32,930 nucleotides of DNA. Origin: Armatimonadota bacterium. Its GTDB lineage: Bacteria > Armatimonadota > Fimbriimonadia > Fimbriimonadales > Fimbriimonadaceae. Under the pieces are notes generated by a model. The model ran no database searches. It was given only the letters and a program-made list of their open reading frames with translations, and was not told the DNA's origin. Made by a program: the position numbers and the translations under genes. The DNA lies in NCBI GenBank assembly GCA_023392285.1, contig JAEVZK010000146.1, positions 1 through 32,930 on the forward strand, written 5' to 3'. Positions 16,929 to 23,785 of this stretch are shown here, one piece after another (position 1 is the first letter of the stretch; each line of letters begins with the position of its first letter).

Positions 16929-16951
16929 GCGCTTTGCTGCCGCTTTCGTGG

Positions 16952-16957
16952 TAGCTT
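16952..16957 (+). promoter_or_regulatory. -10-like TAGCTT, leaderless promoter of cutC
   Basis: TAGCTT ends exactly 6 nt before the ATG at 16964 and lies just beyond the preceding terminator. No Shine-Dalgarno is present between the terminator and the ATG. Confidence 0.45.
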
Positions 16958-16963
16958 CTGCGC

Positions 16964-17632
16964 ATGCTCATAGAAGCCGTAGTGTGCTCTCGCAGTGACG
17001 CGGTAGCCGCCGAAAGGGCCGGAGCCAGCCGCGTCGAAATCTGTGTCGATATCACAACTGCCGGCTTAACTCCGCCAACTGATCTCGTCCAGGCGATCCG
17101 CTCAGCGATTAAGATCCCTATCGTCGTGATGATCCGCCCCAGACCCGGTGATTACATCTTTTCCGAGGGCGAGAAAGCGGAGATGCTGGAGGATATCACT
17201 CAATTCGCTCCGCTCGCCGATGCTCTGATCTTTGGCGCACTGACGGAGGCGGGAACTCTCGACGCCGAGTTCCTTCGCCAGATGGTGGAGCGGGCGAGCG
17301 GCAAGGATTGCGTCATTCATCGCTCCATCGACTCTGTCCCTGATTTTCTCACGGCAGTCGAAGCCGCGATCGAAATCGGCTTCAAACGAATCCTCACCAG
17401 TGGACATGCGCCTGACGCGTACGCTGGCCGCTTCGTGCTTCGAGAGCTCCAGTCTCGATATGGCTCGCAAATCGAAATTCTTCCGGCGGGCGGCATTCGA
17501 GCTACTAATATCCTCGAAATCATCAGAGATTCTGGCGTAAACCAAGTTCACCTCGGCCCTCGAAAGGAGAATATTCTCGAGATCGACGATGAAGCCCTGC
17601 GACAGGTGGTGAGCCTCACCCGAGCCGCTTAG
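16964..17632 (+). CDS. cutC: CutC family protein
   Basis: This 222 aa TIM-barrel protein belongs to the CutC family, historically linked to copper homeostasis. Family motifs are evident: EAVVCSRSDAVAAERAGASRVEIC at the start, then VVMIRPRPGDY, an IHRSID motif in place of the usual HRAFD, and RILTSG followed by LPAGGIRATN. Length fits the compact form of the family. A direct biochemical role in copper handling is uncertain for the family. No copper ATPase or regulator is adjacent; a copper-storage-like protein lies 4.4 kb downstream. It is set off by a terminator upstream and by its own -10-like hexamer. Confidence 0.92.
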   Translation: MLIEAVVCSRSDAVAAERAGASRVEICVDITTAGLTPPTDLVQAIRSAIKIPIVVMIRPRPGDYIFSEGEKAEMLEDITQFAPLADALIFGALTEAGTLDAEFLRQMVERASGKDCVIHRSIDSVPDFLTAVEAAIEIGFKRILTSGHAPDAYAGRFVLRELQSRYGSQIEILPAGGIRATNILEIIRDSGVNQVHLGPRKENILEIDDEALRQVVSLTRAA

Positions 17633-17670
17633 AATGAGGCGAACGGCAACCTTCATTCCCAATCGGCGGT

Positions 17671-17676
17671 TACACT
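17671..17676 (+). promoter_or_regulatory. -10-like TACACT upstream of the two-helix membrane protein gene
   Basis: TACACT ends 9 nt before the ATG at 17686. This would give a leader of only about 2-4 nt, although a weak GAGGG lies directly before the ATG. Confidence 0.35.
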
Positions 17677-17685
17677 TATTGAGGG

Positions 17686-18519
17686 ATGAAGCGTTCGCGC
17701 GATTTAGCCAACCTGAAGCTATTTCTCGAAGAGAGAAGCACGCATCCGTTGGCGCATAAGAGTCTTCCAGTTGCGGCGTCCGCCGGGCTGGTGCTTCTTG
17801 CCACATGCCTTGGAATGCTCGGCATCGGCGTGCTGACATCGGGTCTGCTCGCCTTTTTATCCCTTCCGTTCCTGCTGTTCCTCAGCATGATAGTCATCGT
17901 CGTGATCAACGGCAGTCTCAAGACGCCGCGCACTCCCGAGGAACATGCGGCGATGCGGGCCTTCAAGAACGAGGATATTTTGAGGGGCGCCTACCATCGA
18001 AAGATGATCGATTCGCAGGCTGGGAGACTGCTCGACGCCTGTGCATTCCACCGCCGACGCATCCTGCGCGTGATCGACTCTCCCGCTTGGGAGAGTCCTG
18101 GCCGCAAGGCGCTGCGGGATCAGACGCTTTCAGCCGTGACCGAGGCAATGGATGAGGCGATCGCCCACTGCACTCACTACGTTGGAACGGAATTTGATGC
18201 ATCCAAGCCGTGGAAAGATTTGGCTCAGGACGTAGTGGAAGGCCAGCTCGGAGGGGCTCTCAAACGCCTTCAGACGATGCTCGAGACCGATTCCGATGGA
18301 CACATCATCGATCGCAACAAGCTGCCCCAAGATCTGTGGCCTGTCTACGACATTGCCGTGAAGCTGCAGAAGCTGGCGACGGAGATCGAAGGTGTCCAGC
18401 GGGCCGGATCTGCGGAAGAACAGCGCGAGGGATCAAGCCTGGATACCCTGCTGAACAATTTAAGCGGCCAGCGACAGGCAGAGGAAGAATTGAATCAAGA
18501 GCTGCGACAGGGCTACTGA
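17686..18519 (+). CDS. Hypothetical membrane protein with two N-terminal helices
   Basis: This 277 aa protein is not recognised. It has a short basic N-terminus, two closely spaced membrane helices at about residues 28-49 and 54-75, and then about 200 residues of soluble, helix-rich sequence. That part includes charged stretches around 90-130 and a Q/E-rich C-terminus (about 240-277) that may form a coiled coil. The soluble part is probably cytoplasmic by the positive-inside rule. Its stop overlaps by 7 nt with that of the convergent DUF2200 gene. Confidence 0.75.
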   Translation: MKRSRDLANLKLFLEERSTHPLAHKSLPVAASAGLVLLATCLGMLGIGVLTSGLLAFLSLPFLLFLSMIVIVVINGSLKTPRTPEEHAAMRAFKNEDILRGAYHRKMIDSQAGRLLDACAFHRRRILRVIDSPAWESPGRKALRDQTLSAVTEAMDEAIAHCTHYVGTEFDASKPWKDLAQDVVEGQLGGALKRLQTMLETDSDGHIIDRNKLPQDLWPVYDIAVKLQKLATEIEGVQRAGSAEEQREGSSLDTLLNNLSGQRQAEEELNQELRQGY

Positions 18520-18869
18520 TCGACACGCAACACCTTCTGCATAGGCCGACCCTTCGCCAGTTCATCGACCAGCTTGTCGAGGTAGCGGATACTTTGCATG
18601 GTCGGATCTTCAATGTCTTCGACTCGAACTCCGCAGACGGTCCCTTTGATCAGGAAGCGCTTCGGATTTAGGCAGGGTGATTCAGCGAAGAAGGTTTCGA
18701 AATCGACCTCTCTTTCGATCTGCGATCTGAGTTCTTGCTCGGTGTAGCCGGTCAGCCAGCAGATGACCTCGTCAACTTCTGATTTCGAGCGCGATTTCCG
18801 CTCAGCCTTGGCGACGTAGAGAGGGTAGACGCCAGAAAATTTAGTGGTGAAGATTCGGTGCTTTGTCAT
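18513..18869 (-). CDS. DUF2200 family protein
   Basis: This 118 aa protein matches the DUF2200 family along its whole length: MTKHRIFTTKFSGVYPLYVAKAERKSRSK at the start, VDEVICWLTGY, VDFETFFAESPCLNPKRFLI, and VCGVRVEDIEDPTMQSIRYLDKLVDELAKG. The function of the family is unknown. I chose the ATG at 18869 because it overlaps the stop of the upstream GAF gene (ATGA), the usual coupled arrangement. A GTG two codons earlier is also possible. It is the second gene of a two-gene unit. Confidence 0.92.
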   Translation of the reverse strand: MTKHRIFTTKFSGVYPLYVAKAERKSRSKSEVDEVICWLTGYTEQELRSQIEREVDFETFFAESPCLNPKRFLIKGTVCGVRVEDIEDPTMQSIRYLDKLVDELAKGRPMQKVLRVDQ

Positions 18870-19315
18870 TCCCACCGCTCCGCAAGGACTTTCGCAATCC
18901 TTTCCAAAAGCATCTCATCGCTTTGATCGAAAGCGCCGACACGATGCCCGTCGATATCGATCTGCCCCAGAATCTGCTCACCGGAGCGGATCAGCACGAC
19001 AATTTCCGATCGGGTCTGAGTCGAGCAGGCGAGGTAGTTCTCCAAATCCCGCACGTCCTCGATCACCTGGTTTTGGTTTTCCGCGACAGCGGTGCCGCAA
19101 ACCCCCCGGCCAACAGGAATGCGCGTATGGTCGGTTGCGGCCCCGACATATTCGTCGAGTACCAGTTCGTCTCCTTCAAGGCGGTAAATCCCGCTCCAGT
19201 TGTAGTCGGGCAGACGGTCGAGGAGTTCCATCGCCAACTTGCGAAGTCCGCTTCCAGTTGCGCCTGAGTTCTCCAGAGCCGATATAACTGCCGTTCGCTG
19301 GGCCTCGGTAACCAC
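18866..19315 (-). CDS. GAF domain protein, free methionine-R-sulfoxide reductase-like
   Basis: This 149 aa single GAF domain resembles fRMsr (MsrC), which reduces free methionine-R-sulfoxide. The segments YNWSGIYRL, RIPVGRGVCGTAVAEN and LACSTQTRSEIVV are typical. Two of the three redox cysteines of the E. coli enzyme are kept: Cys73 (equivalent of C94) and Cys97 (equivalent of the catalytic C118). The C84 equivalent is His63, so the recycling chemistry may differ. The start is a GTG supported by CATAAT 6 nt upstream. It is coupled to the DUF2200 gene downstream by an ATGA overlap. Confidence 0.88.
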   Translation of the reverse strand: MVTEAQRTAVISALENSGATGSGLRKLAMELLDRLPDYNWSGIYRLEGDELVLDEYVGAATDHTRIPVGRGVCGTAVAENQNQVIEDVRDLENYLACSTQTRSEIVVLIRSGEQILGQIDIDGHRVGAFDQSDEMLLERIAKVLAERWE

Positions 19316-19321
19316 GCCTTT

Positions 19322-19327
19322 ATTATG
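19322..19327 (-). promoter_or_regulatory. -10-like CATAAT, leaderless promoter of the GAF/fRMsr gene
   Basis: On the minus strand CATAAT ends 6 nt before the GTG at 19315. The sequence through the start codon (ATAATAAAGGCGTG) is nearly identical to that at the GTG start at 30896 (ACAATAAAGGTGTG). Confidence 0.5.
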
Positions 19328-19355
19328 GAGAAGAGAATCGGCGTAAAATGCCAGC

Positions 19356-19721
19356 GTGGGACAAGTTTGCGGCTGTCAGTTGGTCACCGCCCCGATCGAT
19401 CTGGACGGGATGCGCCGCTCGGTAGAAAATCTATCGTACGCGAGTGTGCTGAGTTACACCGACAATGCAACCCACAACAGCGACGGTGAACCCCTTCAAG
19501 TGGCTCTCGATCAGCAAAAGACCCTGATGAGCATGTTCGCGGTCGCCGAAGAGTCCACCACGCGTTTCGACACGAACGCCAATCTTGCCTTGCGAGTCGG
19601 CGAGTTGATCCCCGGCGAGGTGGTGTTCGGGCTCGTGGTCGCGGGAAAGACCTCCGCCGCTACTCTTGATTGCTGTCGATTCATTCTCGATAGCCTTGGT
19701 GCGCTAGCGAGGCAGCTTTGA
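19356..19721 (+). CDS. Small hypothetical protein, start uncertain
   Basis: The open frame encodes up to 121 aa from a GTG at 19356. Later starts are a TTG near 19380 or an ATG at 19410. The protein is not recognised. It has no signal peptide; the C-terminal half, GEVVFGLVVAGKTSAATLDCCRFILDSLG, looks like a mixed alpha/beta fold. The best-placed start signal, GGAGAAGAG at 19327-19335 with an ATG at 19348, reads another frame and stops after 25 codons (TAG ending at 19425). So the true N-terminus is unclear and a frameshift is possible. Its reality rests on length and lack of a competing gene. Confidence 0.5.
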   Translation: MGQVCGCQLVTAPIDLDGMRRSVENLSYASVLSYTDNATHNSDGEPLQVALDQQKTLMSMFAVAEESTTRFDTNANLALRVGELIPGEVVFGLVVAGKTSAATLDCCRFILDSLGALARQL

Positions 19722-19760
19722 GGCGGCGGCGGGCACTCGCAGGTCGTGTAATATGGGGTT

Positions 19761-19860
19761 GGCGCAGCCAGCGCCTCCTCCCTCCACCGGGAAAGCACCG
19801 TTCGTGCATGGCAGCAAAGCGTTAGAGCCATCTTGGGCAACAGCATAAGGAGGGATTGCA
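19761..19860 (+). promoter_or_regulatory. Structured leader with possible ribosome-site sequestration upstream of the DnaB-like gene
   Basis: Three consecutive hairpins are visible: GGCGC/GCGCC (19761-19775), GCAC/GTGC (19795-19807) and ATGGC/GCCAT (19808-19831). TCCCTCC at 19779-19785 is perfectly complementary to GGAGGGA at 19849-19855, which contains the strong Shine-Dalgarno AAGGAGG. Pairing would enclose the last two hairpins and hide the ribosome site. It matches no riboswitch class I know. The promoter is not clear; TAATAT at 19749-19754 is a weak -10 candidate. Confidence 0.4.
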
Positions 19861-19864
19861 ATGA

Positions 19865-19888
19865 ATGCTCGCACTAGGGGGTTCTTGA
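19865..19888 (+). CDS. Possible 7-codon leader peptide
   Basis: An ATG at 19865, 10-11 nt after the Shine-Dalgarno at 19847-19854, opens a 7-codon frame (MLALGGS). Its TGA directly abuts the ATG of the DnaB-like gene (TGAATG). Another ATG at 19861 reads a third frame that stays open for 91 codons, probably by chance. Whether the leader is translated is unknown. Confidence 0.3.
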   Translation: MLALGGS

Positions 19889-20602
19889 ATGTATTTATCC
19901 GCACCGATCTACCAGTTGAAACGCAAGGCGAAGCTGATTTCCCGAGGGGAGAAGATCCCGCTGCACCAGGCTTTGGATCGACTGGCGAAAGAGGAAGGAT
20001 TCGGCTCTTGGTCTTTGCTGGCTTCGAAGGTAGCGCAAGAAGCGCCCGCGATCAAGATACTTCCGCAGCTTCGCGACGGCGACTTGGTGCTGATCGGCGC
20101 TCGGCCAGGCGAAGGCAAGACGATGATCAGCCTTGAGCTTGCGGTGGCAGCAATGAAGCAGGGCAGGCGCGCCGCGTTCTTCTCGCTTGAATACAACGAG
20201 CGCCAAGTGCACGCTAGTCTCCGATCCCTTGGAGAGGACCCTGAAGCGTACACAAACGTGTTCGAGTTCGATGGCTCCGATCGCATCGACTCGAGTCACA
20301 TAGTCTCTGCGCTCTCTTCGGCGCCTTCTGGCATGCTAGTAGTAATCGACTATCTGCAGCTTCTCGATCAGAAGAGGACAAGTCCAGATTTGCTTAGCCA
20401 GGTTCGCCAGCTGAAGTTCTTCGCTGCCCAACGGGGTCTGATCATGCTATTCATTTCGCAGATTGATCGAAAATATGATGCTGGAGTGAAGGCATTTCCG
20501 GGACTCAGCGATGTTAGACTGTCAAATCCTTTGGACCTGCATCTTTTCGACAAAGCATGCTTCCTGAGCAACGGCAAGGTGCTGTTTGAAGCGGTGCACT
20601 AA
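19889..20602 (+). CDS. Stand-alone DnaB-like RecA-fold ATPase
   Basis: This 237 aa protein corresponds to the C-terminal ATPase domain of DnaB helicase without the DnaB N-terminal domain. Walker A GARPGEGKT is at residues 70-78, the catalytic Glu101 in FSLEYN, Walker B VVIDYLQLL at 151-159 and the DnaB-type H4 segment ISQIDRK at 189-195. The 60-residue N-terminal region (LSAPIYQLKRKAKL, IPLHQALDRLA) is what I recall from a family of short proteins often labelled DNA helicase. AGGGGG at 19876-19881 is a suitable ribosome site for this ATG. Its role is not known; replication is unlikely with no plasmid or phage genes nearby. Confidence 0.82.
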   Translation: MYLSAPIYQLKRKAKLISRGEKIPLHQALDRLAKEEGFGSWSLLASKVAQEAPAIKILPQLRDGDLVLIGARPGEGKTMISLELAVAAMKQGRRAAFFSLEYNERQVHASLRSLGEDPEAYTNVFEFDGSDRIDSSHIVSALSSAPSGMLVVIDYLQLLDQKRTSPDLLSQVRQLKFFAAQRGLIMLFISQIDRKYDAGVKAFPGLSDVRLSNPLDLHLFDKACFLSNGKVLFEAVH

Positions 20603-20644
20603 CCTGAGTCGATCTTGGCGGAGGTTCGGCGAGTCAAACCAAGC

Positions 20645-21388
20645 ATGGCGAAAGCCTTCGTTGGAACAAGCGGGTGGCAGTACCGACACTGGAAGGAGAA
20701 GGTTTACGACAACGCTCCCGCGAAGCAATGGCTGACGATCGCCTCCCGGCGGTTCAACAGCGTCGAGGTGGACGGCACCTTTTACCGTCTTCAAAACGCC
20801 GACACCTTCCGCCGCTGGACCGAGATCGTGCCGCCGGACTTCAAGTTCGCCATTCGCGGGCACCGCTATTCGACCCACCGCAAGCGCCTACTTGAGGCCA
20901 CTGAAACCATCAGGCGGCAGAAGGAGCCTGCAGATGCGCTCGGCAGCCATCTCGCCATCGTACTGTGGCAGCTTCCACCGAATTTTCACCTGAACCTAAC
21001 GCGCCTCGAAGACTTCCTCAAAGCTCTCATTCAAGAGTGGCCCAATGTTCGCCACGCCTTCGAGTTCCGGCACGACAGCTGGTTCACGCCGGAGGTGAAG
21101 CAGGTCCTAACCGATCACCGCGTAGCCATCACCATCTCCGATGCAGGGAAATTTCCTCTTTGGCTCGAAACAAGCACCGATCTTGTCTATGTCCGCCTTC
21201 ATGGCCGCCCGATCACCTACGTTTCGAGCTACGCAGGCGAAGGTTTGCAGATTTGGGCAGAGCGAATGAAGACCTGGCTCCAGGAAGGTCGCGACGTGTA
21301 TGCCTATTTCGACAATGACGTCGAGGCATGCGCCCCGTTCAACGCCTCGGAGCTAGCGCAGGCCGTCAAGCGAGAACGATCGGAATAA
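20645..21388 (+). CDS. DUF72 family protein
   Basis: This 247 aa TIM-barrel-like protein has the DUF72 hallmarks: FVGTSGWQYRHWKEKVY at the start, FNSVEVDGTFYRL, VPPDFKFAIRGHRYSTH, LWQLPPNF, AFEFRHDSWF and VYVRLHGR, ending with VYAYFDND. The family's activity is unknown. I chose the ATG at 20645 over a TTG at 20615 because the family starts with this motif. It follows the DnaB-like gene after 42 nt on the same strand and may share its transcript. Confidence 0.92.
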   Translation: MAKAFVGTSGWQYRHWKEKVYDNAPAKQWLTIASRRFNSVEVDGTFYRLQNADTFRRWTEIVPPDFKFAIRGHRYSTHRKRLLEATETIRRQKEPADALGSHLAIVLWQLPPNFHLNLTRLEDFLKALIQEWPNVRHAFEFRHDSWFTPEVKQVLTDHRVAITISDAGKFPLWLETSTDLVYVRLHGRPITYVSSYAGEGLQIWAERMKTWLQEGRDVYAYFDNDVEACAPFNASELAQAVKRERSE

Positions 21389-21465
21389 GCCGGTCCGAGG
21401 TCGGAACTCTCCCCTATCGCTTTCGCCTAAGAAGTGATCCGGCATGGATTGGAGAAATTGTAGAA

Positions 21466-22047
21466 ATGGCAGAGGAAATTAAAGGCAAGCGCGTTGCGAT
21501 TTTAGCAACCGACGGATTCGAACAATCGGAACTCTTAGAGCCTAAAAAGGCGCTCGACGAAGCAGGCGCTCAGACGACAATCGTTTCGATCAAGCCCGGC
21601 GAGATCAAAGGATGGAGTGGGGGAACTTGGGGGCAAACCGTCCCCGTAGACAAAACGCTCGATGAGGTCACTTGTGATGATTTTGACGCTCTAATGCTGC
21701 CTGGCGGGGTGATGAATCCAGACAAACTGCGTATGGATGAGCAAGCGGTGCGCTTTGCTCGCGAGTTTGCGGATCAGGGCAAACCGATCGGAGCGATCTG
21801 CCATGGACCGTGGCTTCTCGTTGAGGCGGATGTGGTTCACAATCGGCGGGTGACGAGTTGGCCGTCGCTTAAAACCGATCTGCGTAATGCGGGCGCAAGG
21901 TGGGAAGACTCGGAGTGCGTGGTGGATGAGGGAATCGTGACCAGCCGCAAACCAGCCGACATCCCGGCATTCAGCAAGAAGCTGATCGAAGAGATTGGAG
22001 AAGGACGCCACAGCCGCTCGACAAGCGGCCAGGCGACAGTGAAGTAA
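21466..22047 (+). CDS. DJ-1/PfpI family protein
   Basis: This 193 aa protein of the class I glutamine amidotransferase-like superfamily has the nucleophile elbow AICHGPW with Cys112 and His113, and the upstream acidic motif DGFEQSEL (Glu19, Glu22). It belongs to the YhbO/PfpI branch, reported as deglycase, general stress or protease-like proteins. I chose the ATG at 21466, preceded by GGAGA; the frame is open further upstream to 21328 but lacks family sequence there. Its stop overlaps the next start (TAATG), so it is translationally coupled to the cysteine-rich protein. Confidence 0.93.
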   Translation: MAEEIKGKRVAILATDGFEQSELLEPKKALDEAGAQTTIVSIKPGEIKGWSGGTWGQTVPVDKTLDEVTCDDFDALMLPGGVMNPDKLRMDEQAVRFAREFADQGKPIGAICHGPWLLVEADVVHNRRVTSWPSLKTDLRNAGARWEDSECVVDEGIVTSRKPADIPAFSKKLIEEIGEGRHSRSTSGQATVK

Positions 22048-22349
22048 TGGATAAAGAAACGTGTATTCAGGCATGCTTGGCATGCGAAGAGGCATGCGAT
22101 CGTTGCGCGGCTGAAATGGTGATCGTCGATCCCAACAGCCGCTGCATCACCCTTTGCAACGAATGCTCGGAGCAATGTCGGGCCTGCATCGAAGCGGTAA
22201 ACCAGGGCTCAGATAGCGAATGCGCCGAGTGTGCGCGCATGTGCAAGGAATGCGCCGAAGAATGCGATAAGCACCACCACGAACACTGCCGCGCCTGCGC
22301 AGAAGCTTGCCGAAAATGCGCGGAAGCCTGCGGCAAGCAAGCTGCATGA
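22047..22349 (+). CDS. Cysteine-rich four-helix bundle copper-binding protein (DUF326/Csp-like)
   Basis: Twenty of 100 residues are cysteines, spaced mostly as CxxC and CxxxC along four predicted helices (C6-C20, C33-C47, C59-C73, C81-C95). A His-rich loop HHHEH lies at about 76-80. This is the pattern of Csp copper-storage proteins, in which the bundle interior is lined with thiolates that hold many Cu(I) ions. There is no signal peptide, so it is of the cytosolic (Csp3-like) kind. It is coupled to the PfpI gene by a 1-nt overlap. Copper loading is inferred from the family. Confidence 0.9.
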   Translation: MDKETCIQACLACEEACDRCAAEMVIVDPNSRCITLCNECSEQCRACIEAVNQGSDSECAECARMCKECAEECDKHHHEHCRACAEACRKCAEACGKQAA

Positions 22350-22355
22350 GGTAGG

Positions 22356-22388
22356 GCCAAGTTGGGGAACCTTGTTCTCCGCCTTGGC
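22356..22388. terminator. Bidirectional terminator between convergent genes
   Basis: A long hairpin has an outer stem GCCAAG/CTTGGC (22356-22361 with 22383-22388). A 2-nt internal loop separates it from an inner stem GGGGAAC/GTTCTCC (one G-T pair) closed by a 3-nt loop. It lies exactly between the stops of the copper protein gene (plus) and the DUF1206 gene (minus). The U-tracts are weak on both sides. Confidence 0.6.
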
Positions 22389-22395
22389 TTCAAAT

Positions 22396-23253
22396 CTAAA
22401 CCTTAGTTTCGGCCACAAGCTGTTGATCCGCCGTGTGGATACGTCGGTACCTTGCCTCGATGACCAGAAAAGCTGCGTAGGCGATAAGGCCAAGCGAGAC
22501 GAGCGCCAAGAGCCAAATCCCGGCGGGGGTCGATTTGGTCGCAGCCAACGCCTCGTCAGTCCCGCCAGCGGCCCGCGGATTTGCCTGCCACCCGGCACGT
22601 GCGATGAAGTAGCCAATGAGAAGAAACAGGAGTCCTCTGGAAGCAAGGCCCAGCCGGCCTGACCATCGTGCAAAGCGGAGCAACTGACTTGGCATATCGC
22701 GCTTGAGCACCGAGCAGAATTTGCACGTGTAAGCGTTGACGAATTGCGCGACCCCTAGGCCAATCACCAAGAGCCCGATACCAATGACGAGGTACTGACC
22801 AAAGGGCTTGTTCAGGATTTCGATCGTCCAGCTCTTGTCATCGGTGGATGCTCGAATGGAGAAGATGGCCAACTTGAGCGCGGCGAAACCCAATCCACCG
22901 TAGGCGAAGGCGGTGATCGCGTAGCCGATTCTCTTCAGCAGGGAAACGTCCTCGGGGTTCAGCCACGCGAACAGCAGCCGCCAAAGCGCGTAACCCAGCA
23001 AACCCAAGGCAAGGGGAAACAGCAGAAACCTTCCAAACGGCATTTGTCCAAGCACATTCAACGCACCTCGTGTGCTGGTTTCGCCGCCGCCGAGATGAAG
23101 CGCCGCGAGGAAAGCAAGAATGCCGATGAGGGCCCAAACTACCGCCTTGGCGACATATCCAGCCCTGGCCGCTCCTTCGATCCACGGGTGGAGTTCGGCA
23201 ACGGTTTTCTCCAGCGAAGAGGGGTGGTCTTCAGTTACAGTCGAACTCGCCAT
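22396..23253 (-). CDS. DUF1206 family membrane protein
   Basis: This 285 aa protein has six predicted membrane helices in three repeated pairs, each pair starting with an A/R-R-x-G-x-x-A/S-R/K type motif: GAARAGYVAKAVVWALIG, KRIGYAITAFAYGGLG and GRLGLASRGLLFLLIG. That is the DUF1206 triplication. The function is unknown. A CKFC motif sits between the second and third repeat, perhaps on the membrane surface. It follows yajQ by 37 nt on the same strand and may be cotranscribed. Confidence 0.88.
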   Translation of the reverse strand: MASSTVTEDHPSSLEKTVAELHPWIEGAARAGYVAKAVVWALIGILAFLAALHLGGGETSTRGALNVLGQMPFGRFLLFPLALGLLGYALWRLLFAWLNPEDVSLLKRIGYAITAFAYGGLGFAALKLAIFSIRASTDDKSWTIEILNKPFGQYLVIGIGLLVIGLGVAQFVNAYTCKFCSVLKRDMPSQLLRFARWSGRLGLASRGLLFLLIGYFIARAGWQANPRAAGGTDEALAATKSTPAGIWLLALVSLGLIAYAAFLVIEARYRRIHTADQQLVAETKV

Positions 23254-23290
23254 CGCGATTGTTCGACTGTGCGCCGGGATACGCAGTTCG

Positions 23291-23785
23291 TTAGCGGTAG
23301 TTGACGAAATTCACTGGGTAGTCGAGATCAAGCCCTTTGACGAAGGTGATCGTCTTTTGAAGATCGTCCTTGCTCTTGGCGCTAACCCGAATCTCGTCGC
23401 CTTGGATCTGCGCTTGAACCTTCAAGCCCTTATCTTTGATCTGCTTGATGAGCGGTTTCGCTTTCTCTTGCGGAATGCCCGTCTTGAATTCGAGCTTGCA
23501 TTTCACCGAAATTCCAGCGCCTGGTTCCAGCTTTCCCCACTCGATCTGGCGTGAATCGATGCCGCGCTTCAGCAATTTGGAGAAGACGATATCCTTCAAC
23601 TGATTCATGCGAAACTCGTCATCGGCAATGAGCGTGATATCGTCCTTTTCCGCCTGAATCTCGCACTTGGTGCCCTTTAAATCGTAGCGATTGTGAAGCT
23701 CCTTCTGCGCCTGGTCGACCGCGTTTTTGATCTCCATCGTATCCGCGCGTGAGACGATGTCGAATGAAAATTCACTGGCTGCCAT
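23291..23785 (-). CDS. yajQ: YajQ family nucleotide-binding protein
   Basis: This 164 aa protein matches YajQ from end to end: SEFSFDIVSRADTMEIKNAVDQAQKE at the start, HNRYDLKGTKCEI, IEWGKLEPGAGISVKCKLEFKTGI, and the C-terminal RVSAKSKDDLQKTITFVKGLDLDYPVNFVNYR. Members bind nucleotides; some bind c-di-GMP and act with transcription regulators. The ATG overlaps by 1 nt the stop of the small protein upstream (TAATG) and is preceded by GGAGAG, so the two are coupled. Confidence 0.95.
   Translation of the reverse strand: MAASEFSFDIVSRADTMEIKNAVDQAQKELHNRYDLKGTKCEIQAEKDDITLIADDEFRMNQLKDIVFSKLLKRGIDSRQIEWGKLEPGAGISVKCKLEFKTGIPQEKAKPLIKQIKDKGLKVQAQIQGDEIRVSAKSKDDLQKTITFVKGLDLDYPVNFVNYR

Noticed and set aside
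19761..19860. Possible c-di-GMP-I (GEMM) riboswitch, suggested by GCAAAGC
   Set aside because: Apart from that short match the tetraloop-receptor and junction sequences of the class are missing, so no known class was assigned.
19861..20136. A 91-codon frame starting right after a strong Shine-Dalgarno
   Set aside because: After about 10 codons it overlaps the DnaB-like ATPase in another frame, and its Arg/Ala-rich translation looks like a shadow. The ribosome site is noted with the leader instead.
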